Shown here in pieces: positions 53,320 through 64,000 of a stretch of DNA of 64,000 nt (positions are counted from its first letter, which is position 1; every line of letters starts with the position of its first letter). The notes under the pieces were generated by a model that saw nothing but the letters and a program-made list of their open reading frames with translations, was not told where the DNA came from and ran no database searches. Source of the stretch: Metaphire vulgaris (Eukaryota > Annelida > Clitellata > Crassiclitellata > Megascolecidae); NCBI GenBank assembly GCA_018105865.1, contig CM030868.1:4012531-4076530 (forward strand). The letters are read 5' to 3'. Made by a program: the position numbers and the translations under genes.

Positions 53320-54453
53320 AATTTAACAAATACATTAGGCCTATTTCAGGTCGTGGACGCCAGTACATGATAGAAAACATGCACTCATTCGCACAAAAAT
53401 ATCGAGGCTCCTTGAAGTTTACTTACAATTTTGACGCGAACGTAAGTCAGCGTTCCTATGTTCTTTTATGCATCAATTGAGGAGCTCTTTTCCAGTGCTC
53501 ACTAAGTCCATTCCGAGTTATTTTGAGAAAAACGTATTTAAGTTTTTACTGACATGTTACTCAAGTCTGTTCAACATTGTTTGTCATTTTTGCTTATCAA
53601 CACGTATTAGCAATATGTTCTGATGTAGGCCCTAGTAGCAAGAAACATTTCTTATTTTAGTGAAAACAATTATAGAGATATATGATATTTTATGATATAT
53701 TATGATATATATATATGGTATTTTAACTATGCTACATCGCTATATAAATTGTCAAATTAACATAACATAATATATAATATTATATATAATACCTGTGCAT
53801 GCGATAATTCTTGTATTTAGGTCGAGTGTTTGAAAAGGAAGAGCGGAGGGAGGGGGATAGATGGAAGGTCGGCCGGCGGTCATGGTTTGTTCTCTTCGAT
53901 CTATCCACGTAGGTCCATCCCTCCTCCCTCTCTCCCTCTATCATCCGCCGACATCTAATTACTTTTCGCCTCTTTCTGGTTCTTTTCTTATATTTTTCTC
54001 TTTTCCCCGTCCCCGGACAGACAGACAGACAGACAAAACAAGAACCGTAAAACACCCCACCCCACCCGCACACTCAGCTCTCAAATTAGTTTAATTTACG
54101 TGACGGTGTAGGGCCTACTGCTGCTGGGCGTCCCCTGTTTGGGGGGGAGGGTGGGTGTTTTCGACTCAAATCGAATCTGGTATCTTAGAAAATGCAATTA
54201 TACGGGCTAATATCGTGCGATGAGAAACGTAGGCCTATTCAGTATTCACGGCATCCGTTGTTCGCAATGGGACTTCTGCTTAATGTCGTTTTGAACCGCG
54301 TACTCTGCGCACTTTTTGCATCGGTCTATGTCTAGACATATGTCTATCGTTAAGCATTGTTAGGTGTCTTGGCAGTAGGGGCCTACTAGTATCCTAGTGG
54401 TTCGATATATCTTAGGCCGCTACTATTGTTAGGCCTATTGTTACTACTACTTC

Positions 54454-54556
<103 letters not shown>

Positions 54557-54652
54557 GACATTGCGACCGAAATATGGACACTTCATTTCGCTTTCATCGA
54601 CTAACCTACTGGACTGCAGCTTCTGGTACTACTACTACTACTACAACAACAA

Positions 54653-54691
<39 letters not shown>

Positions 54692-54766
54692 GTCTACTAC
54701 TACCACTACTACTACAACAACTACTACTACTACTACTACTAGTCTACTACTACCACTACTACTACA

Positions 54767-54801
<35 letters not shown>

Positions 54802-54809
54802 CGTAATCA

Positions 54810-54985
54810 GTGTTTAATCTAGACTCTGAACTCCGGGAGGGAAACTGGCAAAGCCGAGGGGAAGTCAGCTATGGGGCTGCTGTTAGTTGATGTAGTAGTA
54901 TGCCATAATTTCCGGAGGGAATTTGAAATTTCCGGGGGGGAGGGCAATTCCCTCCCCACCCCGGAAACGGCCTAGAATAAACCCT
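54810..54985. mobile_element. CAGTGTTTAATCTAGACTC-family element
   Basis: Begins CAGTGTTTAATCTAGACTC and ends CCTAGAATAAACCCTG. It is related to the copies at 2375-2580 and 3398-3568 and sits between two trinucleotide arrays. Confidence 0.72.
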
Positions 54986-55010
54986 GATGCTACTACTACC
55001 ACTACTACTG

Positions 55011-55062
<52 letters not shown>

Positions 55063-55063
<1 letters not shown>

Positions 55064-55640
55064 TAGAAAGATGCTCGCTTCGCTCGCGCTCGCTTCGCTC
55101 GCAGTGCAGGATAATACTAAAACCCAATAATTGAATTCATGCTGCTGAACAACGTTTCAATGACGTACATAGGCTACGCCACGTAGCCAAGCTCTGACGC
55201 TGCAACGTACGCTTCGTCAAACGCTTCGCGTGGCCGTTCGCTTCGCGTGGCCGTTCGCTTCGCGTGGCCGTTCGCTTCGCAAGTTGTAGGCCTACACACT
55301 ATGACGCTGCAACGTACGCTTCGTCAAACGCTTCGCGTGGCCGTTCGCTTCGCGTGGCCGTTCGCCTCGCGTCGCCGTTCGCTTCGCGTCGCATTTCGCT
55401 TCGCCTAGCCTAAGTTCCAGAACGACCAATCAGAACGCTCACCCAGCTAACCAATCAGAACGCTTGAAGGTAACGAATGAGAACGTCATACAGCCAACCA
55501 GTCAGAACGCTCACACAGCCAACCAATCAGAACGCTTGAAGGTAACAGACATACAGAGCAAGAATCTTAATATTATACAAAAAATGCTCGCTTCGCTCGC
55601 ACTTTCTCTCTTCGCTCGCAGTGCAGGCTCGCTTCGTTCG
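55063..55640. repeat. Composite repeat: GCTTCGCTCGC runs, GGCCGTTCGCTTCGCGT minisatellite, CCAATCAGAACGC duplications
   Basis: The block opens GATGCTCGCTTCGCTCGC. It has a ~17 bp CTTCGCGTGGCCGTTCG minisatellite in two arrays (about 55210-55280 and 55318-55400), then three copies of AACCAATCAGAACGC-like sequence (55448-55545). Its opening segment recurs at 56800-56935. Confidence 0.85.
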
Positions 55641-55964
55641 AGGCAACGAATATTCCAACAAACAAATTAAACATAAACTGCTTACATAAATCGGGCCTAA
55701 ATGTGCTCTATAAAATTAGCCTTAAGCGAAGCGTAACCGCGTCTTTCTACGTTTATAACCGCTGAGATATAGGTGCTATACGAAGCTCCTATTCACCATT
55801 CGGCGCTGCACAAACATGCATTTAATTTAACTAATAATCGATGAATAATTAATTCCTTTGCAAGAAACCCGGGGATAAAAATTTCAGGAATCGATAGAAA
55901 CGTAAGGAATTATAAAAAGGACCTAAAGTTTAAAGTACTAAACGGAACATTTGAAACTCATAAT

Positions 55965-56408
55965 GCTAATATATAGGGCATGACGTTGCACATTTGCGTA
56001 AAAATTGCGGGAGATTTCCGTAGCTATGCAAAAATCTCATAATGTTAATCTATAGGGCATGACGTTGCACATTTGCATAAAATTGCGGTAAATTTCCGTA
56101 GCTATGCAAAAATCTCATAATGCTAATCTATAGGGCATGACGTTGCACATTTGCGTCAAATTGCGGGAGATTTCCATTTTATGCAAAAATCTCAAAATGC
56201 TCATCTATAGGGCATGACGTTGCACATTTGCATCAGATTGCCGTAGATTTCCGTAGCTATGCAAAAATCTCAAAATGTTAATCTATAGGGCATGACGTTG
56301 CACATTTGCGTCAGATTGCGGTAGATTTCCGTAGCTATGCAAAAATCTCAAAATGCTAATCTATAGGGCATGACGTTGCACATTTGCGTCAAATTGCGGT
56401 AGATTTCA
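55965..56408. repeat. Tandem satellite, ~76 bp unit, about six copies
   Basis: Each unit carries TATAGGGCATGACGTTGCAC, ATTTGCGTMAAATTGCGG, GATTTCCGTAGCTATGC and AAAAATCTCATAATGC. Each unit includes one TGACGT half-palindrome. Confidence 0.9.
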
Positions 56409-56454
56409 GGAGGAAGGGGGTATATTCCGGAGGCACACAGCCAAGCTCAACCAA

Positions 56455-56780
56455 AGGGATGGTTGGTTAGGAGATGGATGGGGAGAGGGGTTGGAAGAGG
56501 GATGGGGAGAGGGGTGGAGGGAAGGGGGTTAGGTTTGGGAGGGAAAGGGGTTGGGAAGAGGGGTGGAGGAAGGGGGTTGGGAGAGGTTTGGGGGTTGGGA
56601 TGGGAAGGAAGAGGGTTTGGGGGTTGGGAGGGGAGGGAGAGGGGGTTTGGAGGGTTGGGAGGGGAGGAAGTGGGTTGGGAGGGGAGGGGTGGAAAGAGGG
56701 TGGGGGAGGAAGAGGGTGGGGGGGGAGGGGGTTTGTTTGAGAGAGGGATGGGGAGAAAGGAAAGGAACGGGGGTTTGAGC
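56455..56780. repeat. Strand-asymmetric purine (G/A)-rich tract
   Basis: Over 300 bases of GGGAGG, GGTTGGG and GGAAG units with almost no C on the plus strand. It could adopt triplex or G-quadruplex structure. The long overlapping frames are compositional artefacts. Confidence 0.85.
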
Positions 56781-56799
56781 TGCAATTAAGACGCTTCGA

Positions 56800-57312
56800 A
56801 CGCTCCGCTTCGCTCGCAGTGCAGGATAATACTAATCCAATACCTATACCTAATACCCAATCATTGAATTCATGCTGAACAACGTTTCAATGATGTACTG
56901 TACATACGCCACCTAGCCAAGCTCTGAGCCACGTAATAATTAGGTCTATGTACGTTAAGATCACGCAACTGTGGCCAATTGTGACGCTGTACACGTATTT
57001 TTTGTGTACGTTAAAATGTACGCTAAAATTGCTCAACTACCTCAGGCTGCGAACAATTGTTACCAATAGCAACGTCGTCGCACGCCCAGCCCTCTGACGC
57101 TGCAATGACTCGACTAAATCGGTTCTACGAACAATTGTTACCAATAGCAACGTCGTCTTCGAACATCGTCCACCAACGCATCGCGCGACGTAAGGACTAA
57201 ACGGTCTAAACCGTCTACCAATAGTCAACGCTCGCCCACCAACGCAGCGCGACGTTACTAAACGGCCTAAACCGTCTACCAATAGTCAACCAATCAGAAC
57301 GCTTGAAGGCAA
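56800..57312. repeat. Second copy of the 55063 composite repeat plus ACCAATAGCAACGTCGTC duplications
   Basis: CTTCGCTCGCAGTGCAGGAT through TAGCCAAGCTCTGA repeats 55092-55200 with small indels. It is followed by two GAACAATTGTTACCAATAGC units and two CTAAACCGTCTACCAATAGT units, and ends with CAACCAATCAGAACGCTTGA as at 55520. Confidence 0.8.
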
Positions 57313-57832
57313 CAGACAAACTGGACAAACAGATAAGGATTTTAATATTATAAATAATAATAATAATAATAAGTCTTCTAAGAGCACTCTTTTTGCACAC
57401 CTGTGCTTCTGCAACACCACAGATGGTCCTAGGCCTTTATACAAAGTGCAGCGTAGTAATTTCCTTACACCAGTTCCCATACAAATCATCACTTGGACAT
57501 AATAACCACAGCGCATCGTAAAATAGACCAAGGAAGCCTAGATAGAACGTATTTATTTAGGCTTCCATGAATAGACAAACGTTTATTTATGGCTAATAAC
57601 TGTCTACTGCGCCCGAAATTGCGTCTAAGCTGCTTCCCAAAATAGGCCGACCAGCTTTCCGCAGAAAGTCTATTCTATACTCAAACTAACAATTTCCGAC
57701 TGATTCTGACAGGGTTTCCAGTTTTTCCACAGAAGCTACGAGTCTAGTTAGTATGCCATTAAATAGCTACAGTGTATAGGCCTAGTCAATTTACATCTGG
57801 AATCGCAAAATGACGCACAAATATGACGTCAC

Positions 57833-57833
57833 C

Positions 57834-57875
<42 letters not shown>

Positions 57876-57987
57876 TCAATAATAATATCAATAATAATAT
57901 CAATAATAATATCAATAATAATATCAATAATAATATCAATAATAATAATAAATGAGTTTTAGGTGGCCTTGTAGGGGTCCCTTACAA

Positions 57988-58029
<42 letters not shown>

Positions 58030-58052
58030 TAGTAGTAGTAGTAGTAGTAGTA
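57833..58052. repeat. AAT/ATC mixed microsatellite and (GTA)n array
   Basis: An AAT run merging into AATAATATC units (57833-57950), then a GTA array (57986-58052). Confidence 0.93.
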
Positions 58053-58269
58053 CAAATAGTAATTAAAAAATAATAATGAGGTTTAGAATGGTTCAGAAAG
58101 GTCTGCCTGTGTGAGAACCACTATGTTTCACCCATCCATTCATTTATTCCCATTATGGTCTTGCTGTGTAATCTCATTCTTTGCCCTCTTTTCCTCTAGT
58201 AGGCTTGTTCTAAAAAGAGACTTACACTATAAGCGCCCTGACCACCCCCCTTCCACAGTTTCACTCGAC

Positions 58270-58660
58270 AAAATCTTTCAAGGCCATTCCACCCCCCCTC
58301 CCGGCCTTCCATTGGGGAAACCCCCTGCCGTTTGCTAAACGACATCGCAGATGGGACAAAGGGGTCGACCATTCCGTGCGACAATTCTACCGCGACAAAA
58401 CAACGCAATACGTCGACGACGAATCGCCGGAAACTCGGCTCGATGGATTTCGACGGAAGGGACTGGGTCCGCCCCTGGCCCTTTCCTCCGCAGATGTCCG
58501 CCATTCTTCTCGTCGATTGCAGACGTCGTCCGGAATACGGAATGCGGCGCTCGAAATGAGACCAAAGCGCAGACCCGGTCTCTTGAAGACGACGACGATT
58601 ATATGGACAGAAAAGACCAACGATAGACAAATTGACCGGAATAATAGAAGACCCTTCACA
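58270..58660. other. CpG-rich unique-looking patch
   Basis: CpG-rich sequence with several overlapping open frames on both strands, none with a recognised family. Like 49550-49980, it may be a regulatory patch or exon. It borders the GAAT array directly. Confidence 0.3.
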
Positions 58661-58671
58661 TGAACGAACTA

Positions 58672-58915
58672 ACGAACGAAACGAACGAACGAACGAACGA
58701 ACGAATGAATGAATGAATGAATGAATGAATGAATGAATGAATGAATGAATGAATGAATGAATGAATGAATGAATGAATGAATGAATGAATGAATGAATGA
58801 ATGAATGAATGAATGAATGAATGAATGAATGAATGAATGAATGAATGAATGAATGAATGAATGAATGAATGAATGGATGAATGAATGAATGAATGAATGA
58901 ATGAATGGAGGAAGG
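58672..58915. repeat. (GAAT)n / (GAAC)n tetranucleotide microsatellite
   Basis: About 240 bases, starting GAAC then GAAT units, almost uninterrupted. Irregular GGAA/GAAA-rich sequence continues to about 59090. Confidence 0.95.
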
Positions 58916-59150
58916 GAGGAAGGAAGGAAGGAAGAAAGGAAAGAAGGAAGAAAGGAAGGAAGGGATTAATAAATGAATGAAGGAATAAATGAATAAATGA
59001 AGGAATGAAGGATCGAATGAGGGAATAAATGATGGAAGGAAGGAAAGAAGAAAAGAAAGAAAGAAAAAGAATAAAAAGAATGGGAAAGCAGGAAAGAGTG
59101 GGACAGAATAAATAAATGAAAATTGTACTCAATCACATTTTCATTCAGCG

Positions 59151-59179
59151 ATGAAGACCACAGTCTCTGTGGTCTTCAT
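59151..59179. other. Perfect 13 bp hairpin with 3-base loop
   Basis: ATGAAGACCACAG and CTGTGGTCTTCAT are exact complements around TCT. The hairpin lies between the purine-rich tetranucleotide tract and a TGTC-rich stretch. Its role is unknown. Confidence 0.8.
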
Positions 59180-60237
59180 GCAGCCTGTCTGTCTGTCTGG
59201 TTGTCTGTCTCTCAGTCTCCGTCTTTCTCGTTCGTTGTCTCGGTCTTTCGTCTTTCGGATGTCTGGTCGGACGGAGTCTACGATGGTGGCACAAAATCTC
59301 CAGTTCAGGAATCAGAGAGTTGGATAATGTGTTTGATCTTAAAAGAGAAGACGGATATGCAGAACTGCAGGTTCCATTAATCAACGAATGGTCAGATACG
59401 CACGCACACACACATGCACACACACAGAGACAGGCTGACAGAGACAGACAGAGAGACACTCAGACAATGTGACATGCAGGTAACATGCAATTTTTTCGGC
59501 CGGCGGGGGTGGGGTGGGGCGAAACTGTCTGAGATGACGGATACGTCAACAAAATATCTAGGATGAGTAGGGTAATGCTTAAATTGTATAAAAACGTGCT
59601 TAATAATAATATCATCATCACCTCTCATTCTCTCATTTCGGATTACGTTTTTTTTCTTTTTTTGCTTGTCAGGGTATTTGGAGAGGGAAAATATAAAAAT
59701 AGCAGGGTGACCTTTATTTGCTTGTCAAGACGTATTTCATGGGCGATTTTAAGTCCCCACCATAATGTGCAATATCCCCCATAATGGAGGGGGATTTTTA
59801 TATTTCTGGGGTGGTCAACTTTTAAAAAGTTATTTACCCCCCCCCCATGTTGACGCCAGGTTTACGCCACTGAGTAGGGGTATAGCGCCGAATTATTCGT
59901 CCAAACCACTGACTTACTTGTTACTATAATAATGGTTGTCAACGCACATTAGGTCATTCACAAATTGAAGAATCTCAAAGTGCGGTGCCCACGGTCTTTG
60001 CTACGTACAGTGGCTACAGTCAGATTCGAACCCGTTACACCCGGGTAGCGTGTCAAGAGTCCTGCCACTACTCAACCTCCCCCTCGACCCCCGAAACTAA
60101 AAATACTTAAACGAGTGCAGGGAGTATGTACAGACGCCCTGGCGAGATGCAACAGCTAATTAATAGTCGCGTCTGCCTCCGTGAGACAATCGTACCTTTT
60201 AACTAGACGAAGACCGTACGAGATTTGCAGAGAGGGA

Positions 60238-60350
<113 letters not shown>

Positions 60351-60430
60351 ACTGATAGATAGACTGCCGGACAGACACGAGACTAAAGCAAGACAGCCGT
60401 CCACTGGAATTGACTAACGAGGGATGAATC

Positions 60431-60607
60431 CAGGGGCGTAGCGACGGGGGGGTATATCGGTATATATACCCCCAAATCAGTCTACCTTAAAGTTTTTTAA
60501 TGTGATTTACATGTGATTATATGTAGTTTATATGGTTTATAGTTCAGGATTTATTCCCACCCAAAATATTTATACCCTCCCAAATCAAATTCCTGGCTAC
60601 GCTCCTG
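60431..60607. mobile_element. CAGGGGCGTAGC hAT-like element with near-identical 8 bp flanks
   Basis: Begins CAGGGGCGTAGCGACG and ends CTGGCTACGCTCCTG. It is flanked by GATGAATC and GAGGAATC (7 of 8). It is related to 42752-43248. Confidence 0.75.
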
Positions 60608-60943
60608 GAGGAATCGATTAGAAGGGGACGGGGAGAAAAGTAACGAGATTGAAACAGAATCCGGAACGTCTTAAATACATTTTCTCTTCTGATCGTCTTC
60701 GAAATAAATTGACGGTCGAGTCTTTGCAGAGCCTCGCTCATCGTTTACTGGCGCTCCGGTATACAGCAGGGCTGCGGAGGAAGACTCATGCATCAACCCA
60801 GTCTTCACTTCACTCGCATTCGTCTATCCATCCATCTATCCATGCGCTCCATCTATCCAGCCAGTCGTTTGGACTTCAGAAGACTCCTGCCGTCGCCAGG
60901 ATGTCTCTAGCACTGCGACGAATTCTTCTGCGACAGTGCGACA
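60600..60943 (+). other. Possible 5' untranslated exon of the GPCR
   Basis: Unique-looking sequence ends at a good donor (GTGAGTAGG from 60944). A good acceptor (TTTTTCTCACAACAG) precedes 61290, 45 bases upstream of the receptor start codon. Reading from the ATG at 60901 through this splice would enter the wrong frame, so if used the exon is non-coding. Confidence 0.35.
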
Positions 60944-61334
60944 GTGAGTAGGAAAACCAAGTGGGGATTTAGTCGGAATATTTATTCTGTTGCCATATCA
61001 GAATAACAACAATAACTGTAATTATTAGTATTAATACTATTAATATTATTATTATTATTTTAAGTGGTTTAGGAGACTAAGTTAGACTGCGTGAAAACCA
61101 CTGTAATGTGAGTCAGATTCTTCGAAGGATGACTGCGTTGGTAGTCTAATGCACATGTACAAGGAAGCGATTCTCTTTAAACGAAAGAAGGATTTCAATA
61201 GAAATGCGTGGAAATAATAATTGATATTGCGCCACACTTTGGTCAGGTCCTTGGGCAGAGCAGAATCTTTCGTGTTTTTCTCACAACAGACGCACACGGC
61301 AGAAAATTGCGGAAATTCTCGCGTGACCGGAAGC

Positions 61335-62540
61335 ATGAACGCCACATCCGTTTCGTTTCTCTCCGACGTCACGGAAAACGATTCCAGTTTCGAGGAGGGC
61401 CGTTCGATCGTCGAGATACCGGAAGATCCGGAAGGAATACTGGGTCTGTTGGAGAGCTTCGGTTTCTGGTACCAAGGCTATCACGGCTACGTCAGCTCGT
61501 GTCTTTGCGTACTGGGAATCGTCTCTAATCTCACGAACATTGCCGTTCTCACCAGACGCTCCATGAGGTCGTCGACAAACCACCTGTTGACGGCCCTCGC
61601 CATCTCGGACCTGCTTACCATGGTGATCTACCTGCCGTACGCCATCTACTTCCACTGTCTCACCGTACCCGAAAGCACGCACCCACATTCTCGCGGCTGG
61701 ATCGTCTATCTGCTGTTCAATACTTACTTCACGATTACCACGCACACGGTGTCCATGTGGTTGACGGTCGCCCTGGCCGTATTCCGCTACATCTCCGTCT
61801 GCCATCACACCCACGCCCCGGTCATGTGCACCCTTCGAAGGGCCCGGATAGCCGTCCTGGCGATCGTCGTCGTCACCCCGATATTCTGCACGCCCAACTA
61901 CGTACTGTACCGGTCCGTACCTCACTCGAACGGCACGTTCTGGTTCCAGGAGAACGCGTTCGTACGGCCCCTCCACAAGGCCCTCAACTACTGGGTGTAC
62001 GGGGTCGTCTTCAAGGTCGTCCCGTGCGTGCTGCTGGTCACGTTAAGCACGCTGCTGCTTCTGACGATGAACGCGGCGCAAACGCGGCGCCGGAGCCTCG
62101 TCGGCCAGCGATCCGACACGGACGCGGACGACAGGGACCACCACCGGACGACCTGGATGCTGTTGGCGATCGTCTTCTTCTTCGTGGCGGCCGAACTGCC
62201 GCAGGGCGTCCTCGCCTTTCTCAGCGGCATCGACGCCCGCGTCTTCTACCGCGTCTACGTCCCCCTGGGCGACCTATGGGACGCCGTTGTCATCGTAAAC
62301 AGCGTCGTCAACTTCCTGCTCTACTGCACGATGAGCAGCCAGTTTCGCCGGACGTTCCGGACTCTGTTCGGGGGCGTCAACCGGCGCCCTGTCCTCCGGT
62401 TAAGACGACCCACGCAGTCCGGACTTATCCAGTACGAGTACAATCAACAACGAAAGTCTCACCCGGATCATCAGCATCATCATAACCAACAACAACAGCT
62501 ACTACAGGGCCTACGACAATCCAGTATCTCAGCCGTTTAG
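61335..62540 (+). CDS. Class A peptide-type G-protein-coupled receptor, DMSR/myosuppressin-receptor-like, single coding exon
   Basis: A 401-residue seven-helix plasma-membrane receptor. The chosen start is the first in-frame ATG (MNATSVSF); the frame is open further upstream, but without an ATG. The N-terminus carries an N-glycosylation site (NAT). Approximate helices: TM1 52-73 (GIVSNLTNIAVLT), TM2 82-106 (ALAISDLL), TM3 122-150, TM4 170-188, TM5 222-246, TM6 272-297 (AAELPQGVLAFLS), TM7 314-333 (NSVVNFLLYCTMS). The usual DRY motif is FRY (150-152) within LAVFRYISV, as in invertebrate receptors related to Drosophila myosuppressin receptors and nematode DMSR. HRTTWMLLAIV before TM6 and QFRRTFRTLF after TM7 also fit that group. 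The ligand is probably a short amidated peptide, by family inference only. The C-tail is His/Gln-rich. Codon use is much richer in CpG and GC than the surroundings. Upstream promoter not identified. Confidence 0.9.
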   Translation: MNATSVSFLSDVTENDSSFEEGRSIVEIPEDPEGILGLLESFGFWYQGYHGYVSSCLCVLGIVSNLTNIAVLTRRSMRSSTNHLLTALAISDLLTMVIYLPYAIYFHCLTVPESTHPHSRGWIVYLLFNTYFTITTHTVSMWLTVALAVFRYISVCHHTHAPVMCTLRRARIAVLAIVVVTPIFCTPNYVLYRSVPHSNGTFWFQENAFVRPLHKALNYWVYGVVFKVVPCVLLVTLSTLLLLTMNAAQTRRRSLVGQRSDTDADDRDHHRTTWMLLAIVFFFVAAELPQGVLAFLSGIDARVFYRVYVPLGDLWDAVVIVNSVVNFLLYCTMSSQFRRTFRTLFGGVNRRPVLRLRRPTQSGLIQYEYNQQRKSHPDHQHHHNQQQQLLQGLRQSSISAV

Positions 62541-63389
62541 TGATGGAATAGTTCCCTCCCTCAATGTCCACGCAGCCCATCCTCAAAAAATTATTTGAAA
62601 AATTTGTTGCTTGACACAATACACGTTGCTTACCACATTTCAAAATTCCCAGGGCCGCCAGCCCGCCACAGTTTCGATTCAGGATTATTTCTAGGATTGT
62701 GAATTTATGGGGGTGTCGGTAAAATTTGGGGGTCTTTGCCGAATAAGTGTGAGAAAATCGTGCCACAAAAAAGTCTGACAGGCAAAAACCCCAAAATCCT
62801 TATCAAATCTAAAAAAATTGACAAGCAAAAAATGTCAGAGAAATAAAGTTGGGGTGTTACTATTCGAAATTGGGGGTTCAGGGGCTATTTAGGGTAATTT
62901 AGGGTACATACCATTCTTAGATTAGGACATTTTTGAGGGTGTCGACCTCAAATTGGGGAGGCGGTGTTGGGGAGGTGCTAGGGGGGGGGGTAAAAATATC
63001 CCTGTTTCAATTGGTGAATAGGGCCTAGCGATTTCATCCTCTATCGTCAAGAAGATTTCAAAATACAGCTTAGTTCGTATTATAGGACAAGCGTGCTTGC
63101 CAATTTTGGGGCATTAGCGATAGTCAGAATTCCGGAATGCGGGGGGGGGGGCGCACCAGTGACTGTTTAAATAAAAATTTATCACTGCACTAAACTCGGA
63201 AAATTTGTGGACATCCGCGCAAAAAAAAACAAGCAATAAAAATACGTCGTACGGGAAATTTATCACTGCACAAAGCACAGAAAATTTGCATTTTACCACT
63301 GCACATTCGTGCTTGCCCCATCGTCGCCCATGGCTCTGGGGTCTCCGCAAGGTTTGTCCAACAGTGGCGATAAGAATTGTTAAGAATTA

Positions 63390-63438
<49 letters not shown>

Positions 63439-63498
63439 TTCTCAGCCTCTTAAATTGAAATTAAAGTTAATTTAAAAATTAAATTGACATTATTAGTC

Positions 63499-63640
<142 letters not shown>

Positions 63641-63897
63641 GTACTATTGTCAGTCTTATCACTCTTATGCAACTTCTCTTTGATTTGCTAACTGCCTTTC
63701 GTTGAATGTTTTGAAGACGAGTTATTAGTTTCTGCAATTGCTGTCACTGTCTGGAAATATAAGCACGGTGAATAAATTGATATTGAAAAGATCGTTTTTA
63801 TTGAAAACGGAGAACTGATTTAGGTCATCTACGAAAAGTCGTCTCTAGATACAGTGGCGTACCTAGGGTATGACAGGTGGGGCAGATGATCTGGGTG

Positions 63898-64000
63898 CAG
63901 TGGCGGCTCCAGGATTTGGCAAGTGATGGGGCCGTTGGGGTGGCAACTTCTAATCATGGGGGCCAACCATTTGTTGTTAGGTATGTAGTAGTATAGAGTC
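63898..64000. mobile_element. CAGTGGCGGCTCC-family element cut by the window edge
   Basis: Begins CAGTGGCGGCTCCAGGATTT and follows the family interior (GGCAACTTCTAATCATGGGG) to the last base. Confidence 0.75.

Noticed and set aside
55965..56408. CRISPR-like array (regularly repeated ~76 bp units)
   Set aside because: The whole unit repeats with no unique spacers, and the genome is animal.
56447..56789. Overlapping Gly/Arg and Pro-rich frames
   Set aside because: Compositional artefact of the purine-rich tract.
58656..59132. 158-residue minus-strand frame of SFIH repeats
   Set aside because: Translation of the GAAT tetranucleotide array.
61281..61976. 231-residue minus-strand frame and a 242-residue plus frame overlapping the GPCR
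   Set aside because: Shadows created by GC-rich third positions of the receptor; the receptor frame has seven helices and family motifs.

Overview
This is a stretch of intron-rich animal genome, not bacterial or viral. Four protein-coding genes can be read exon by exon with consistent splice sites and reading phases: a JNK-type MAP kinase (minus strand, 10 coding exons, 5260-12484), the mitochondrial complex III core protein UQCRC2 (plus strand, 12 coding exons, 13170-23541), the TFIID subunit TAF3 (minus strand, 9 coding exons, 25726-35151) and an essentially intronless peptide-type G-protein-coupled receptor (plus strand, 61335-62540). Short introns, a single JNK with a beta-type kinase exon, and very dense short inverted-repeat elements and microsatellites fit an invertebrate, perhaps a marine deuterostome. 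The sequence alone does not fix the phylum.

Layout: 1-1150 holds a broken copy of an uncharacterised, probably transposon-derived multicopy family (minus strand, running off the left edge). 1150-5260 is repeat-rich intergenic DNA with a 5S-rRNA-derived SINE-like copy. JNK and UQCRC2 are head to head, their start codons 685 bases apart, so they probably share a promoter region. UQCRC2 and TAF3 converge across about 2.2 kb. From 35152 to about 60.9 kb I can support no gene. That 26 kb consists of nested non-autonomous DNA transposons, retroposon fragments, minisatellites and long microsatellites. The GPCR follows, then more repeats to the right edge.

The strongest unusual signal is the mobile-element content. 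Many palindromic 150-570 bp elements start with CAGNG-type termini, and at least nine of them are flanked by exact 8-base target duplications (hAT superfamily behaviour). Some are nested inside other families. Several different terminal families share an internal CTTTTTTGCTTGTCA-like block. There are also seven copies of an ~80 bp TTAA-bounded element (piggyBac-like ends), seven copies of a TTCGTTATAACG-ended element flanked by TA (Tigger/pogo-like), and one perfect 76 bp mariner-like hairpin.

A second notable signal is that TAF3 is broken by three frame changes and the left-edge gene by at least one. Each is repaired by one extra base in a homopolymer run, which looks more like long-read consensus error than decay.

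The three housekeeping or signalling genes (kinase signalling, respiratory complex III, TFIID/H3K4me3 reading) are not a functional pathway. Their clustering looks incidental apart from the shared JNK/UQCRC2 promoter interval. I found no CRISPR, operon, virus or toxin system.
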